64,000 bases of DNA. It comes from Oleiharenicola lentus. Its GTDB lineage: Bacteria; Verrucomicrobiota; Verrucomicrobiia; Opitutales; Opitutaceae. Position numbers and translations under genes: made by a program. The notes beneath the pieces were generated by a model, which had not been told where the DNA came from, made no database searches, and worked only from the letters and a program-made list of their open reading frames with translations. The stretch covers positions 682,001 through 746,000 of the forward strand of contig NZ_SDHX01000001.1 in the NCBI RefSeq assembly GCF_004118375.1, written 5' to 3'. How positions within the stretch are numbered: the first letter of the stretch is position 1; each line of letters opens with the position of its first letter. This document shows, in pieces, positions 1 through 8,900 of the stretch.

Positions 1-602
1 AGCAGCAGAGTGCGTGAGTCGCGCGAGAGCGTGAACAGGTGTTGCTGGTTCTCCTCGTGCGCGGCGGCGAGGTGGACGCGTTCCCCGGTCGCGGCGGCCT
101 GGGCCAGCAGACGCATGACCTTCTCGTAGCTGGTCCGCCAGTCCGCCCACGTCACTGTGAAGGCCTGCCATTGCTCCGCCTCCACCGGGGTTTTGGGCAG
201 CACGCTGTATTCCCGCCAGGCCTTGTCGGCGCGCTCCCAGGAGCGCTCTTGCCGGCGGATTTCCTCGGCGAGCACTTCACGCCAATCCATCGGCTCGTCC
301 GGGGCCTCGGGATCGGTCCGGGGGCCGAGGGACGCCGGGGAGTCCGGCGCGCGGCCGGCCGCGAGTTCATGCTCAATACGCAGGAGGGTTTGGCCGCGCA
401 TCAGTTCCCGCTTGGACGCATCGAGCGCGGTCTTGGCCTCGAACAATGCGGCCAGGGCCCGGCTGCCGGGCAGGCGCACGGTGCCTACTTCATAGAGGGC
501 GGCGGACAGCTTGCGCGTCTGCCAGTAGCCAATGCCGGCGGCCAGCAGGGTGATTCCGCTCACCACCGCGAAGCCGGCAAGGAGCTTGGTCTGGAGTTTC
601 AT
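1..602 (-). CDS. Partial sensor protein N-terminus (4-helix-bundle chemoreceptor-like)
   Basis: The frame is open from the start codon at 600-602 to the left edge of the window, so only about 200 N-terminal residues are visible. It begins with a short charged segment (MKLQTKLLAGF) and one hydrophobic helix at about residues 8-27, followed by a long, charged, heptad-like helical region rich in Glu, Arg and Ala. This is the usual start of a membrane sensor with a periplasmic four-helix-bundle domain, as in methyl-accepting chemotaxis proteins, and some histidine kinases share it. The signalling part lies outside the window, so chemoreceptor and kinase cannot be separated. A hairpin terminator (661-681) isolates it from the upstream gene on the same strand. 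No clear Shine-Dalgarno sequence precedes the start. Confidence 0.6.
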   Translation of the reverse strand, partial: MKLQTKLLAGFAVVSGITLLAAGIGYWQTRKLSAALYEVGTVRLPGSRALAALFEAKTALDASKRELMRGQTLLRIEHELAAGRAPDSPASLGPRTDPEAPDEPMDWREVLAEEIRRQERSWERADKAWREYSVLPKTPVEAEQWQAFTVTWADWRTSYEKVMRLLAQAAATGERVHLAAAHEENQQHLFTLSRDSRTLL

Positions 603-653
603 GACGCGTGGCCCGTCGTGGGCAGGGTGCGCTGAAGCGGGCAGAGTGCCAAG

Positions 654-681
654 AAGCAAAAGCCCGGGCGGGACCCGGGCT
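654..681 (-). terminator. Rho-independent terminator of the secreted helical protein gene
   Basis: An 8-bp perfect stem, AGCCCGGG / CCCGGGCT, with a 5-nt loop is followed on the minus strand by TTTGCTTCTT. It lies about 100 bp after the stop codon of the minus-strand gene at 782-2350 and before the next gene. The same stem sequence recurs at 2467-2489. Confidence 0.7.
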
Positions 682-781
682 GGAAGGCTCCGACGAAGTG
701 GGGGCACTGCTCGGCTAGCTTAGCCGGCGGAGCAACTTCGAGTGCGCCACGCGGGCGACGAAAATCGCGGTCCGTCGGAGG

Positions 782-2350
782 TCAGTCCGCGGCCTGAAGG
801 CGTGCTTTCTCGAGATCACGCAGGGCCGCGTTGAAGAGCAGCCGTCGTTGCGCGGGCGAGAGGCCGGGTTCGAGCACGGCGGCGCGGTAGTCAGAGAAGC
901 GGCGCCAGGTTTCCTGCTGGGCGTGAAGCCGGGCGAGTTGGGCGGACAGCTTGCCGACCGCGGGCAGATTTTCCCCGGCGTGGTTTTCGCTGTAGCGGAC
1001 GACCGCGTCTCGCGCGGCCTGCATGGCCTCGGTCAGAGTGCGATGGAGTCCCAGCAATTCCTCATTGGCGGATCTCAAGGCGTCGGGTTCGTCTCCGGCC
1101 GCGGTGGGCGGGACGAATTCGAGGATCGGTTGCGGACCGCGCATGACGAGTTTCACCCTGCGGGGTGCCAGCGACCGGTTGAGCGCCTGCACGCGGCGGG
1201 TGCATTCCGTCTGGAACGCGGACTTGCCTGCGACGGCCTCGCCAACCTGCCGGACCAAGTCAGGCGGGAAGCGGGATGGGGCGGGTTCGGCGGGGTCCGG
1301 GCGGTCGGCCAATCCGAGGCGGATTTCCTCGGCGAGCTGATGCAATTCGTCGAATCGCGCGGCCTGCCGGGCGGCCAGGGCGGAGGCCTGCCGGGCGTTT
1401 TTCACCGTCGCACTCGGCCCGAGGACGGCCTGCCGGAGTTCCGTCTCCAGGCTGCGGCGCAGGTCATCAAAGCGCTGCCGTTGTTCGGTCGAAGTGGCAT
1501 CGGCCGGGTCGGGCCGGGAAATCCGGGCGAGCGCCGGAAGAAAGTATCCCGTCTCCCCCGGTTGGTTGGGGTCGAGACCCAACTGAAGCGATGACGCAAC
1601 GGCTTGGAGCAGGTGGCGTTGCTCCAAGGACAAGCCCTCCTGGAACTGCGCGGCGTGGACGGCCTTCAAGTATTCCAGCAATCCGGGGTTCTGCGCCGGA
1701 TTGATTTCCTCGCTGCGCCGCAGCAGGGCGTCGCCGCCGCCGAGCGGGGCGAGTTCGGCGCGGATGGACTCGGCGGTCGTCTCCAGGGCGTGCAGCGCGG
1801 GGCTTTGGCTGGGGGCAAAAGCGGCCAAGGCCGCCCGGCGCTCCGCCGGCGGGAGCGACCGGCTCGCGGCGAGTTGCGCGCGCAGGTCGAAGGTCAGGCG
1901 CTCGCGCTCGGCCACGTAGCGCGCGACGTGTTCCTCGTGGCGGGGTTGCAGCAGCTGGCGAAAACGCAGGCTGCCATAAGCCATGAAAAAGGACTCGCCG
2001 GCGTAGTCGGCCAGGAGCGCGGGATATTCCAGTGCCGCCGGATCCGGCGCGGATTGGAAAAGCGCGGGCGGCAGCGGCGGAAGAAAAACGAGGTCGGGCA
2101 GGTTTCGCCGGGAATCTTCCGCCCAGCGGGTTTTCAGGTCCCGATCCAGCAGTTCGCTTTCCCGCAGCTGCCGCTCGGCGAGATCGCTGGCGGTGTTGCG
2201 GACACGCTCCAGATCCTTGGCGATTTCCGTCGGGGTGGGGCTGGCTTGTGACGGGCTCGACTGGGCTGGCAGGCGGCCGGCCAGCAGGAGCAGCACGAGT
2301 GGGAGAAAGCACCGCGGCAGGCGGCTCGGGGTGGGAGCGGGGTCGGCCAT
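782..2350 (-). CDS. Secreted helical protein of unknown function
   Basis: This 522-residue protein was not assigned to any family. Residues about 13-30 (LPRCFLPLVLLLLAGRLPAQ) form a typical signal peptide with likely cleavage after LPAQ. The rest is almost entirely Ala/Leu/Glu/Arg-rich and helical, with no Cys-rich motif, no recognisable catalytic signature and no further membrane segment. It looks like a periplasmic coiled-coil or helical-bundle protein. It is followed by its own terminator and then by the partial sensor gene on the same strand, so a functional link to that sensor is only suggested by position. The coding call rests on the signal peptide and the length. Long overlapping frames on the opposite strand are explained by the high GC content. 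Confidence 0.65.
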   Translation of the reverse strand: MADPAPTPSRLPRCFLPLVLLLLAGRLPAQSSPSQASPTPTEIAKDLERVRNTASDLAERQLRESELLDRDLKTRWAEDSRRNLPDLVFLPPLPPALFQSAPDPAALEYPALLADYAGESFFMAYGSLRFRQLLQPRHEEHVARYVAERERLTFDLRAQLAASRSLPPAERRAALAAFAPSQSPALHALETTAESIRAELAPLGGGDALLRRSEEINPAQNPGLLEYLKAVHAAQFQEGLSLEQRHLLQAVASSLQLGLDPNQPGETGYFLPALARISRPDPADATSTEQRQRFDDLRRSLETELRQAVLGPSATVKNARQASALAARQAARFDELHQLAEEIRLGLADRPDPAEPAPSRFPPDLVRQVGEAVAGKSAFQTECTRRVQALNRSLAPRRVKLVMRGPQPILEFVPPTAAGDEPDALRSANEELLGLHRTLTEAMQAARDAVVRYSENHAGENLPAVGKLSAQLARLHAQQETWRRFSDYRAAVLEPGLSPAQRRLLFNAALRDLEKARLQAAD

Positions 2351-2458
2351 GGCACGGGAGGCTGGGTTTCGGCCGCCCGTTTGCCCAGCCGCCTGCCAGT
2401 CGCACTATGGCGCACGCCACGTCTGCCGGGGGGTGAACCAACGAGTGAAGCGATTGGG

Positions 2459-2489
2459 CAAAACCAAGCCCGGGCGGCGGGCCCGGGCT
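2459..2489 (-). terminator. Rho-independent terminator of the kdgA-kdgK unit
   Basis: A stem AGCCCGGG (2467-2474) / CCCGGGCT (2482-2489) with a 7-nt loop is followed on the minus strand by TGGTTTTGCCC. It sits about 30 bp downstream of the kdgK stop codon. The stem sequence is identical to that of the terminator at 661-681. Confidence 0.7.
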
Positions 2490-2516
2490 GGGAAACGAAC
2501 CGGCGACGAAGCTAAC

Positions 2517-3614
2517 TCAGCGCACCACGCGGGCGCCGCCGCCGCCGAAGGTCTTCTCGACCTCCTTGCGGGTGGCCATCGAGGTGTCGCCGGGGGTCGT
2601 CGAGGCGAGCGCGCCGTGGGCGGCGCCGTATTCGACGGCTTTCTGGGCATCGTTGAACTGCAGGAAACCGAACTGCAGGCCCGAGGCGAAGGAGTCGCCG
2701 CCGCCGACGCGGTCGAGGATCTCGAGGTCCGGGTATTTGCGGCTCTCGAAGAACTTGCCGTCGTGCCAGAGGATGGCGGACCAGTCGTTGACCGTGGCGC
2801 TCTTCACGACGCGCAGCGTGGTCGCGGCGACCTTGAAGTTTTTGAACTCCTTCACGGCCGTCTCGATCATCTGCTTGAAGGCGTCGGTCTCGATGTGGCT
2901 GATGTTGTGGTCCACGCCCTTGACCTCGAAGCCGAGCGAGGCGGTGAAGTCCTCCTCGTTGCCGATCATGACGTCCACATACTTCGCGATCTCGCGGTTG
3001 ACCTCCTGGGCCTTCTTGAGGCCGCCGATGGTCTTCCAGAGCGAGGGACGGTAGTTGAGGTCGTAGCTGACAATGGTGCCGTGCTTGTTGGCGGCCTTGA
3101 CGGCCTCGACGGTGAGGGCGGCGGTCGTCTCGGAGAGGGCGGCGAAGATGCCGCCGGTGTGGAACCAGCGCACGCCGAGCTTGCCGAAGATGTGCTCCCA
3201 GTCGATGTCGCCGGGCTTGAGCTGCGAGGCGGCGGTGTTGCCGCGGTCGGGGTTGCCGACGGCGCCGCGGATGCCGAAGCCGCGCTCGGTGAAGTTGAGG
3301 CCGTTGCGGACGGTGCGGCCGATGCCGTCGTCCTCGCGCCACTTGATGAAGTCGGTGGCGACGCCGCCCTGCATGATGAAGTCCTCGACGAGGTGGCCGA
3401 CCTCGTTGTCCACGAAGGCGGTGACGACGGCGGTCTTCAGGCCGAAGGCCTTGCGGAGGCCGCGGGAAGTGTTGTATTCGCCGCCGCCCTCCCAGACTTT
3501 GAATTCGCGGGCGGTGCGGATGCGACCCTCACCGGGGTCGAGGCGAAGCATGACTTCACCGAGGGAGATTTGGTCGAACGCGCAGGCGTTGGCGGGTTTG
3601 ATGTTCAGGCTCAT
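2517..3614 (-). CDS. kdgK: 2-keto-3-deoxygluconate kinase (PfkB family)
   Basis: This 365-residue PfkB/ribokinase-fold sugar kinase phosphorylates KDG to KDPG in the cytoplasm, the last ATP-dependent step of hexuronate catabolism. Visible family signatures are the N-terminal glycine-rich stretch (WEGGGEYNTSRGL, about residues 41-53) and the C-terminal PfkB signature DRVGGGDSFASGL, whose Asp is the usual catalytic base and whose glycines form the anion hole. It is downstream of kdgA on the same strand, separated by 68 bp that contain a repeat-like inverted sequence. The context (kdgA, kduI, kduD, uxaC) supports KDG as substrate over other PfkB substrates. Length is slightly above the usual 310-340 residues because of an N-terminal extension. 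A hairpin terminator follows. Confidence 0.9.
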   Translation of the reverse strand: MSLNIKPANACAFDQISLGEVMLRLDPGEGRIRTAREFKVWEGGGEYNTSRGLRKAFGLKTAVVTAFVDNEVGHLVEDFIMQGGVATDFIKWREDDGIGRTVRNGLNFTERGFGIRGAVGNPDRGNTAASQLKPGDIDWEHIFGKLGVRWFHTGGIFAALSETTAALTVEAVKAANKHGTIVSYDLNYRPSLWKTIGGLKKAQEVNREIAKYVDVMIGNEEDFTASLGFEVKGVDHNISHIETDAFKQMIETAVKEFKNFKVAATTLRVVKSATVNDWSAILWHDGKFFESRKYPDLEILDRVGGGDSFASGLQFGFLQFNDAQKAVEYGAAHGALASTTPGDTSMATRKEVEKTFGGGGARVVR

Positions 3615-3622
3615 GGATAAAT

Positions 3623-3689
3623 CAGTTGAAGTTGAGAGTTGAAGTTGAAGAGGGGCGGAAGATCTGGGCTTAAACTTGAAACTTAAACC
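3623..3689. repeat. Imperfect inverted repeat of the TTGAAGTT / CTTAAACTT type
   Basis: The kdgA-kdgK gap holds repeated GTTGAAGTTGA words on the left and CTTAAACTTGAAACTTAAACC on the right, which are roughly complementary and unusually AT-rich for this genome. The right arm overlaps the kdgA stop codon. A cleaner copy with a perfect 15-bp arm lies at 24665-24724 before uxaE. Both sit between genes of the hexuronate pathway. Confidence 0.55.
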
Positions 3690-4318
3690 TTCGCCGCGGC
3701 CTCGACGAATTGCTTGGCCCGGGCGGTGATCGCGGCCCAGTCACCGGACTTCAGCGCGGCGGGTGCGACGAGGGCGGAGCCGGCCGCGGTGGCGAAGGCG
3801 CCGGCCTTGAGGAAGTCGCCGACCGTCTCGGGCGTGACGCCGCCGGTGGGCAGGAACTCGAGCTTCGGGAACGGCGCCTTGAGCGACTTGATGTAGGCGG
3901 GGCCGAAGAACTCGGCGGGGAAGATCTTGATGACGTCGGCGCCGCACTCGTGGGCGGTCCAGGCCTCGGTGGGCGTGAGCGCGCCGGAGAGGATGGGCAC
4001 GCCGGCCTCGTTGCAGACCTTGATGACCTCGGGGCGGACCGCCGGGGTGACGATGAACTTCGCGCCGGCGGCGAGGCCGCGCTTGCAGGTCTCGGCGTCG
4101 AGCACGGTGCCGAGGCCGAGGAGCACATCGGGCAGCTCCTTGGAAACCTTGGCGCACATCTCAATGGCGCCGGGGGTCGTCATGGTGAGCTCGATGGCAC
4201 CGAGGCCACCGGCTTGGAGAGCGCGGGCGCAACCGACGAGGTTGTCGGCGTTGTCGGCGCGGATGAGGGCGATGACTTTCTGGGCCCGGAGGCGATGCAG
4301 GATGTCGGCTTTGGACAT
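3683..4318 (-). CDS. kdgA: 2-keto-3-deoxy-6-phosphogluconate (KDPG) aldolase
   Basis: A 211-residue class I aldolase that splits KDPG into pyruvate and glyceraldehyde 3-phosphate. The start chosen is MSKADILHRL, which matches the family length of about 205-215 residues. An in-frame start 31 codons upstream would add a Pro-rich, non-homologous extension running through the operator region and is rejected. The Schiff-base lysine is Lys131 in VIKIFPAE, and Glu43 in AIELT corresponds to the catalytic glutamate. The TP (91-92) and PTGGV phosphate-binding loops are present. It heads the kdgA-kdgK unit and is preceded by a double palindrome (4387-4419) shared with the TonB receptor promoter. Confidence 0.93.
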   Translation of the reverse strand: MSKADILHRLRAQKVIALIRADNADNLVGCARALQAGGLGAIELTMTTPGAIEMCAKVSKELPDVLLGLGTVLDAETCKRGLAAGAKFIVTPAVRPEVIKVCNEAGVPILSGALTPTEAWTAHECGADVIKIFPAEFFGPAYIKSLKAPFPKLEFLPTGGVTPETVGDFLKAGAFATAAGSALVAPAALKSGDWAAITARAKQFVEAAAKV

Positions 4319-4345
4319 AGGTGGGTGGGGCAGGGGTGGAGGGCT

Positions 4346-4376
4346 ATTATCGACCGATTTATTGACCTTGCGGCAA
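4346..4376 (-). promoter_or_regulatory. Candidate kdgA promoter
   Basis: On the minus strand a TTGCCG (4371-4376) and a GATAAT (4346-4351) are separated by 19 nt, which is longer than the optimal 17. The double-palindrome operator lies 10 bp upstream of the -35-like element. This is inferred from sequence only. Confidence 0.35.
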
Positions 4377-4386
4377 GCCCAGAATA

Positions 4387-4419
4387 ATTCATAAATGAAC
4401 TCCAAGTTCATAAGTGAAC
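4387..4419. promoter_or_regulatory. Candidate double operator between kdgA and the VOC gene
   Basis: Two palindromes of the form TTCA-N4-TGAA lie exactly 19 bp apart: ATTCA-taaa-TGAAC (4387-4400) and GTTCA-taag-TGAAC (4406-4419). The same arrangement and spacing occurs at 5821-5853 in front of the TonB receptor and, with one mismatch, at 23820-23850. It lies between divergent genes and could control both. The IclR-type regulator encoded nearby is the obvious candidate protein, by inference. Confidence 0.6.
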
Positions 4420-4451
4420 ATTAGTCAGAACCCCCTAACCTGATACCTTCC

Positions 4452-4844
4452 ATGCTCTTTGAACACATGGCCTTGAACGTGAACGACGTGAGAACGGTGG
4501 CGGCCTGGTACGTGGCCCAGCTGGGCCTGCAGGTGGTCCGCTCGCGTCCGGACGCCCCATACACCCATTTTCTCGCCGACGACACGGGGCGGGTCTTTCT
4601 GGAGCTCTATTCCAACCCGATCAACCCGGTGCCAGATTACCGCTTGCAGCATCCCTTGCGCCTGCACCTGGCCTTTGCCGTGACCGATGCGCGGGCGGAA
4701 CGCACCCGGTTGGAGCAGGCCGGCGCCACGCTGGCCGTGGAAGAACCGCAGCCGGATGGCAGCCTGTTGATCATGATGCGCGACCCGTGGGGCGTGCCGG
4801 TGCAGCTCTGTCAGCGGACCAAACCGCTGCTGAAGTTGGGCTGA
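4452..4844 (+). CDS. VOC (glyoxalase/dioxygenase superfamily) protein
   Basis: A 130-residue single-domain vicinal-oxygen-chelate protein. It starts with the usual LFEHMALNVNDVRTVAAWYVAQLGLQVV strand-helix pattern, has a FLELYSNP strand in the middle, a second module starting at LHLAFAVTDARAERTRLEQAGA, and ends with MRDPWGVPVQLCQR, the typical C-terminal metal-side motif. Candidate metal ligands are His5, Glu and His residues of the two modules, but substrate cannot be deduced. It is divergent from kdgA across the shared operator, so it is probably co-regulated with uronate catabolism. The sequence TGATACCTTCC directly before its start is nearly repeated (TGATACCTACC) before the TonB receptor. 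Confidence 0.8.
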   Translation: MLFEHMALNVNDVRTVAAWYVAQLGLQVVRSRPDAPYTHFLADDTGRVFLELYSNPINPVPDYRLQHPLRLHLAFAVTDARAERTRLEQAGATLAVEEPQPDGSLLIMMRDPWGVPVQLCQRTKPLLKLG

Positions 4845-4856
4845 ATAGCCGCTTCA

Positions 4857-4940
4857 AAGTAGCTGCTTTGGAGCGAAACGACAAAGTGGTCAGCGGTCGG
4901 CCACGCTTTCGCCCCGCAGGCGCGGGACTCAAGCGCAGCG
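4857..4940. repeat. Dispersed repeat between VOC gene and IclR gene
   Basis: The convergent gap contains, read on the minus strand, GCTGCGCTTGAG (4928-4939) and then CGAAAGCGTGGCCG (4898-4911). The same two blocks in the same order occur at 34780-34813. A hairpin CTTCAAAG / CTTTGGAG (near 4863-4884) lies beside it and may terminate the VOC gene. Confidence 0.5.
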
Positions 4941-4962
4941 ACAAACGCCCGGCCGCATAAAT

Positions 4963-5760
4963 TCAGCGTGTGTGATATCCCATCGAGCGGGACAGCTGGG
5001 CGGCGCAGTCGGTGACAATCGCGCCGATTTCGGGAATGCGCTCGGGCGTGAACCGCACGGTGGCGGCGGTGATGCCGATGGCGGCCACGACGTTGCCGTC
5101 GGAAGAATACACGGGGGCGGCGCAGCAGCGCACGCCGAGGTTGAACTCCTCGTCATCGAGGCTGAAACCGCGCTTGCGCGTGAGGGCGGCCTCGCGCTTC
5201 ACCTCGGCCAGCGTGTCCTGGGTGCGGGGCGTGCGCTTGGTGAGCCGGCTTTTGCCAAAGAGCTCCTCGAGCCGGTGGTAGTGCAGGAAGGCGATGAAGG
5301 ACTTGCCGGTGGAAGAGCAGTGCAGTTCGGTGAGCGATCCCGGGCGCGAGGCGGCCCGCAGGGGGTGGGGGCTGTCCTGCACCGCGACGATCAGCGCATG
5401 GTCGTCGCAAGGAACCGCGAGGTGCGAGGTCTCGTCGGTGCGCGCCGTGAGCTGCTGCAGGATCGGGAGCGCGGCGGTGCGGATTTCGGTGCCGGCGAGC
5501 GAGGCGTTGCCGAGGTGGATGAGCACGGGTCCCAGCTCGAACCGTCCCTCCATCTTGCGCGCGTAACCCTCCAACTGCAGCGTGGCCATGATGCGCAGCG
5601 TGGTCGTGACCGGCAGCTTGAGCGTGCGGGCGATCTCGGCGGCCTTGAGGCCGTCGGGATGCTGCGCGAGCAGCTTCATGATGAGGCAGGCGTTGCGGAG
5701 ATTGGGTATGACGTAGCGTTCCAGCGAAGGGGCTTCGCGAACGGCAGCGGGGCGTTTCAT
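4963..5760 (-). CDS. IclR-family transcriptional regulator
   Basis: This 265-residue regulator has an N-terminal winged helix-turn-helix (about residues 20-80, ACLIMKLLAQHPDGLKAAEIARTLKL then TTLRIMATL) and a C-terminal IclR effector domain containing CSSTGKSFIAFL and CCAAPVYSSDGNVVAAIGITA, both characteristic of the family. The start MKRPAAV was preferred. The longer in-frame start at 5826 would run through the operator-like palindromes and adds a low-complexity segment. It is divergent from the TonB receptor and sits in the middle of the pectin locus, so a KdgR-like role, sensing KDG or a related uronate and controlling kdgA-kdgK and uptake genes, is likely by context. The effector is not proven by sequence. 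Confidence 0.88.
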   Translation of the reverse strand: MKRPAAVREAPSLERYVIPNLRNACLIMKLLAQHPDGLKAAEIARTLKLPVTTTLRIMATLQLEGYARKMEGRFELGPVLIHLGNASLAGTEIRTAALPILQQLTARTDETSHLAVPCDDHALIVAVQDSPHPLRAASRPGSLTELHCSSTGKSFIAFLHYHRLEELFGKSRLTKRTPRTQDTLAEVKREAALTRKRGFSLDDEEFNLGVRCCAAPVYSSDGNVVAAIGITAATVRFTPERIPEIGAIVTDCAAQLSRSMGYHTR

Positions 5761-5820
5761 GGGGCGGGGTGGGTGGGCGGGACGGCCGGAGAAATTTTTG
5801 CTTGCCGCGGACTTTGCGAA

Positions 5821-5853
5821 GTTCAAAACTGAATATCAAGTTCATTAGTGAAA
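5821..5853. promoter_or_regulatory. Candidate double operator between iclR-type gene and TonB receptor
   Basis: Two TTCA-N4-TGAA palindromes, GTTCA-aaac-TGAAT (5821-5834) and GTTCA-ttag-TGAAA (5840-5853), are 19 bp apart, the same geometry as at 4387-4419. A TTGCCA follows 13 bp downstream and TGATACCTACC lies at 5884-5894. The position allows control of the receptor and autoregulation of the regulator. Confidence 0.6.
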
Positions 5854-5913
5854 GTCGCGCCCCTTTTTGCCAGCGACTCTCGCTGATACCTACCACCCCC
5901 AAACCCTGACCCT

Positions 5914-8900
5914 ATGGATGCTACCCTGACCTTGTGGCAGCGCATTGTGCGCGTCCACCCCTCCGCGGCCCAGTCCGCGTGCTCCGGCGGCTTTTCCGCC
6001 GTCCGTTACCTCCTGGCGGCCCTGCTGGCGCTGTGCCTCACCGGCTCGGCCCTGGCGCAAGCTGCGACCGGCACCGTCTATGGACGCGTGCTCAATGTTG
6101 GTAACAACCGCTACCTCGAGAAGGCCATGGTGACCGTCGAGGGCACCAACATCTCGACCCTCACCGACCAGACCGGCGGTTATCGCCTCACGCTCCCGGC
6201 CGGTCCGGCGAAGCTGAATGTCTCCTACACCGGCTTGGATGCCGCCACCATCACGGTGGATGTCATCGCCGGTGAGTTCACGATGCAGGATGTCGAGCTG
6301 ACCAGCGCCGCGCGCTACGGCGAAGACAAGACGCTGGTGCTCGACACCTTCGTGATCGAGAGCCAGCGCGAATACGAGGGCGACGCCCTCGCCACCAACG
6401 AACAGCGCCACGCGCCGAACGTCAAGGTGGTCATGTCCTCCGACTCCTTCGGCACCATCAACGAGGGTAACCCCGGCGAGTTCCTCAAGTATCTCCCCGG
6501 CATCACCGTTGACTATGTCGCCGCCGACGTGCGCACCGTGTCGGTCCGCGGCTTCGCCTCCCAGTTCACCAACGTCTATTGGGACGGCATGCGCATGACC
6601 AGTTCGGCCTCCGGCAACTCCGGCCGCGTGTTCGAGTTCGAGCAGGTCTCGATCAACAACACCTCCCGTTCGGAAGTGTCGAAGGTTCCGACGCCCGACA
6701 TGCCGGCCGACTCCCTCGGCGGCACGATCAACTTTGTCTCGAAGAATGCCTTCGAGCGCAAGGGCGCCCAGCTGAACTACCGTTTCTACATGAACGGCAA
6801 CAACGAGAACCTGGACTTCAAGAAGACCCCCGGCCCCGAGTCCGGTGACAGCTTCAAGATTCTCCCGAACTTCGACTTCGACTACACCCTGCCGCTCAAC
6901 GATCGCTTCGGCATCGTCATCACCGGCCTGTCCTCCAACCAGTATGTGGAACAGCACCGCTGGCAGCCGACCTGGAACTATGCCCAGGCAGGCGCCACGG
7001 CCTCCAATCCCTACCTCCAGCAGTGGCAGCTCCAGGATGGTCCCAAGACCACCAATCGCGCTTCCCTCGGCGTGAAGGCCGACTGGAAGGTGACCGACAA
7101 CCAGGTCCTCTCCGTTGCGTTCCAGAACAACTACTACAAGACGTTCTTCGGCAATCGTAACCTGAACTTCAACATCGGCACGACCGCCACGCCTTCCACC
7201 ACGGGCCGCAACTCCCTCCAGTGGGGCCCCAGCTTCGTGACCTCGGCCTTTGGTCGCGCCTCCGTCACCCAGGGCAGCTCGTTCCGCGACAAGCTCGGCA
7301 ACACCTTCGCCGCCAAGGTCGATCACGAACTGCGCGTCGGCGACTGGAAGGTCGAGTCCGGCCTCTCCTACGCCAAGTCCCGCTCCTGGTATCGCGCCCT
7401 CGGTCGCGGCCACTTCGCCAACGTCGGCACGACCATGCAGAACGTCAGCACGGTCAGCGCCTTCAACATCCAGGACGACAGCCTCGTCTGGGTCGCCCGT
7501 GATACCAACGGTGCCACGCTCAACCCGAATGTTCTCTCCAACTACCGCCTCGGTAATCTCACCGACGACCCGGTGGACGGTTTCGCCACGATGCTCCAGG
7601 GCCGCGTGGACGTCGAGCGCCAGCTCGATGTCGGTTTCCCGCTCAGCGTGAAGGCCGGTGGCAGCATGTGGGAGGAGACCCGGGACAACCGTCGTAGTGG
7701 CAACCAATACACCTTCGTGGGTGCCGACGGCACGGCCAACACGGCCGACGACAGCGCCGCGCCCTTCGTCGACACGGCCTATTTCAACCAGGACCCGTTC
7801 TGGGGTTATCAGCCCATTCAGTGGATCAATCCCTACCTGCTCGCGCAGGCTCGCGAGGACAATCCCGCTTGGTTCCGCTATAACGACGTGACCTCCGAGA
7901 CCAACCGCATCAACGGTTCTGAGCGCATCTCTGAGAAGGTCACCGCCGGCTACATCCAGTTCGAGGGTCAGCTGCTCCAGAACAAGCTCGGTTTCGTCGC
8001 CGGTGTGCGCTACGAAAAGACCGAGGATCAGGGCAAGGGCCTCCTGGTGAATGCTGACAATGTCTGGCAGCGCAATGCGAACGGTTCCTTCGTGGACGGC
8101 GATTTGGTTACGGCCGGGGTTCAGCGCGTGCGTCGCGTGGACGCGGGCGCGGTGGGCTCCTTGCAGGAACTCTATCTCGTCCGTCAGGAGCGCGCCTTCG
8201 AAAGTGACCGCAGTTACGACGGTTTCTACCCGAGCGTGCATCTGACCTATAACATCAGCAATGATTTCCTGATCCGCTTCGCCTATGCGAAGACCTTCGG
8301 TCGTCCTGACTACGCCAACATCATCCCCAACACGACCGTCAACGAGGATGACACGGACCCGATCAACAATCCGGGCACGATTTCCGTCCGCAATACTGCG
8401 CTCCGTCCCTGGACCGGCCAGAACTACGACCTCTCCCTGGAGTATTACTTCAAGGAAGGCGGCCTGATCACCGGCGGCGTCTTCAAGAAGGACCTGTCGG
8501 ACTTCTGGGGTTCCCGCGGTGGCACTGTGGATGCCGCGCTCGCCAACGAGCTCGGCCTTGACAGCCGTTACGTGGGCTGGGGTGTCACCACCACGGTCAA
8601 CGTGGGTGATGCCACGATCGAAGGCGCCGAGTTCAACCTCATCCGCCCGCTGACCTTCCTGCCGGGCTGGGGCAAATTCTTCACGGTGAAGCTCAACGGC
8701 ACCAAGCTCCGCCTCGGCGGACCCAATGCCCCTGACTTCCGCGGCTTCATCGAGGAGACCGGCAACTTCAACATCGGCTTCAACAAGAAGCCCTTCTCCG
8801 CGAACCTCACGTTCAACTACCGCGGCCGCCAAAAGAACGCCCCGCAGACCGGTGCCCAATACGGCGCCACCGCCGGCTTCTACGAATACTATGCCCCCCG

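Noticed and set aside
4319-4411. Longer kdgA start 31 codons upstream
   Set aside because: It would add a Pro-rich non-homologous segment and overlap the operator; the internal ATG matches the family length.
5761-5826. Longer start for the IclR-type regulator
   Set aside because: It overlaps the operator palindromes and encodes a Pro/Gly-rich tail; MKRPAAV begins just before the helix-turn-helix.
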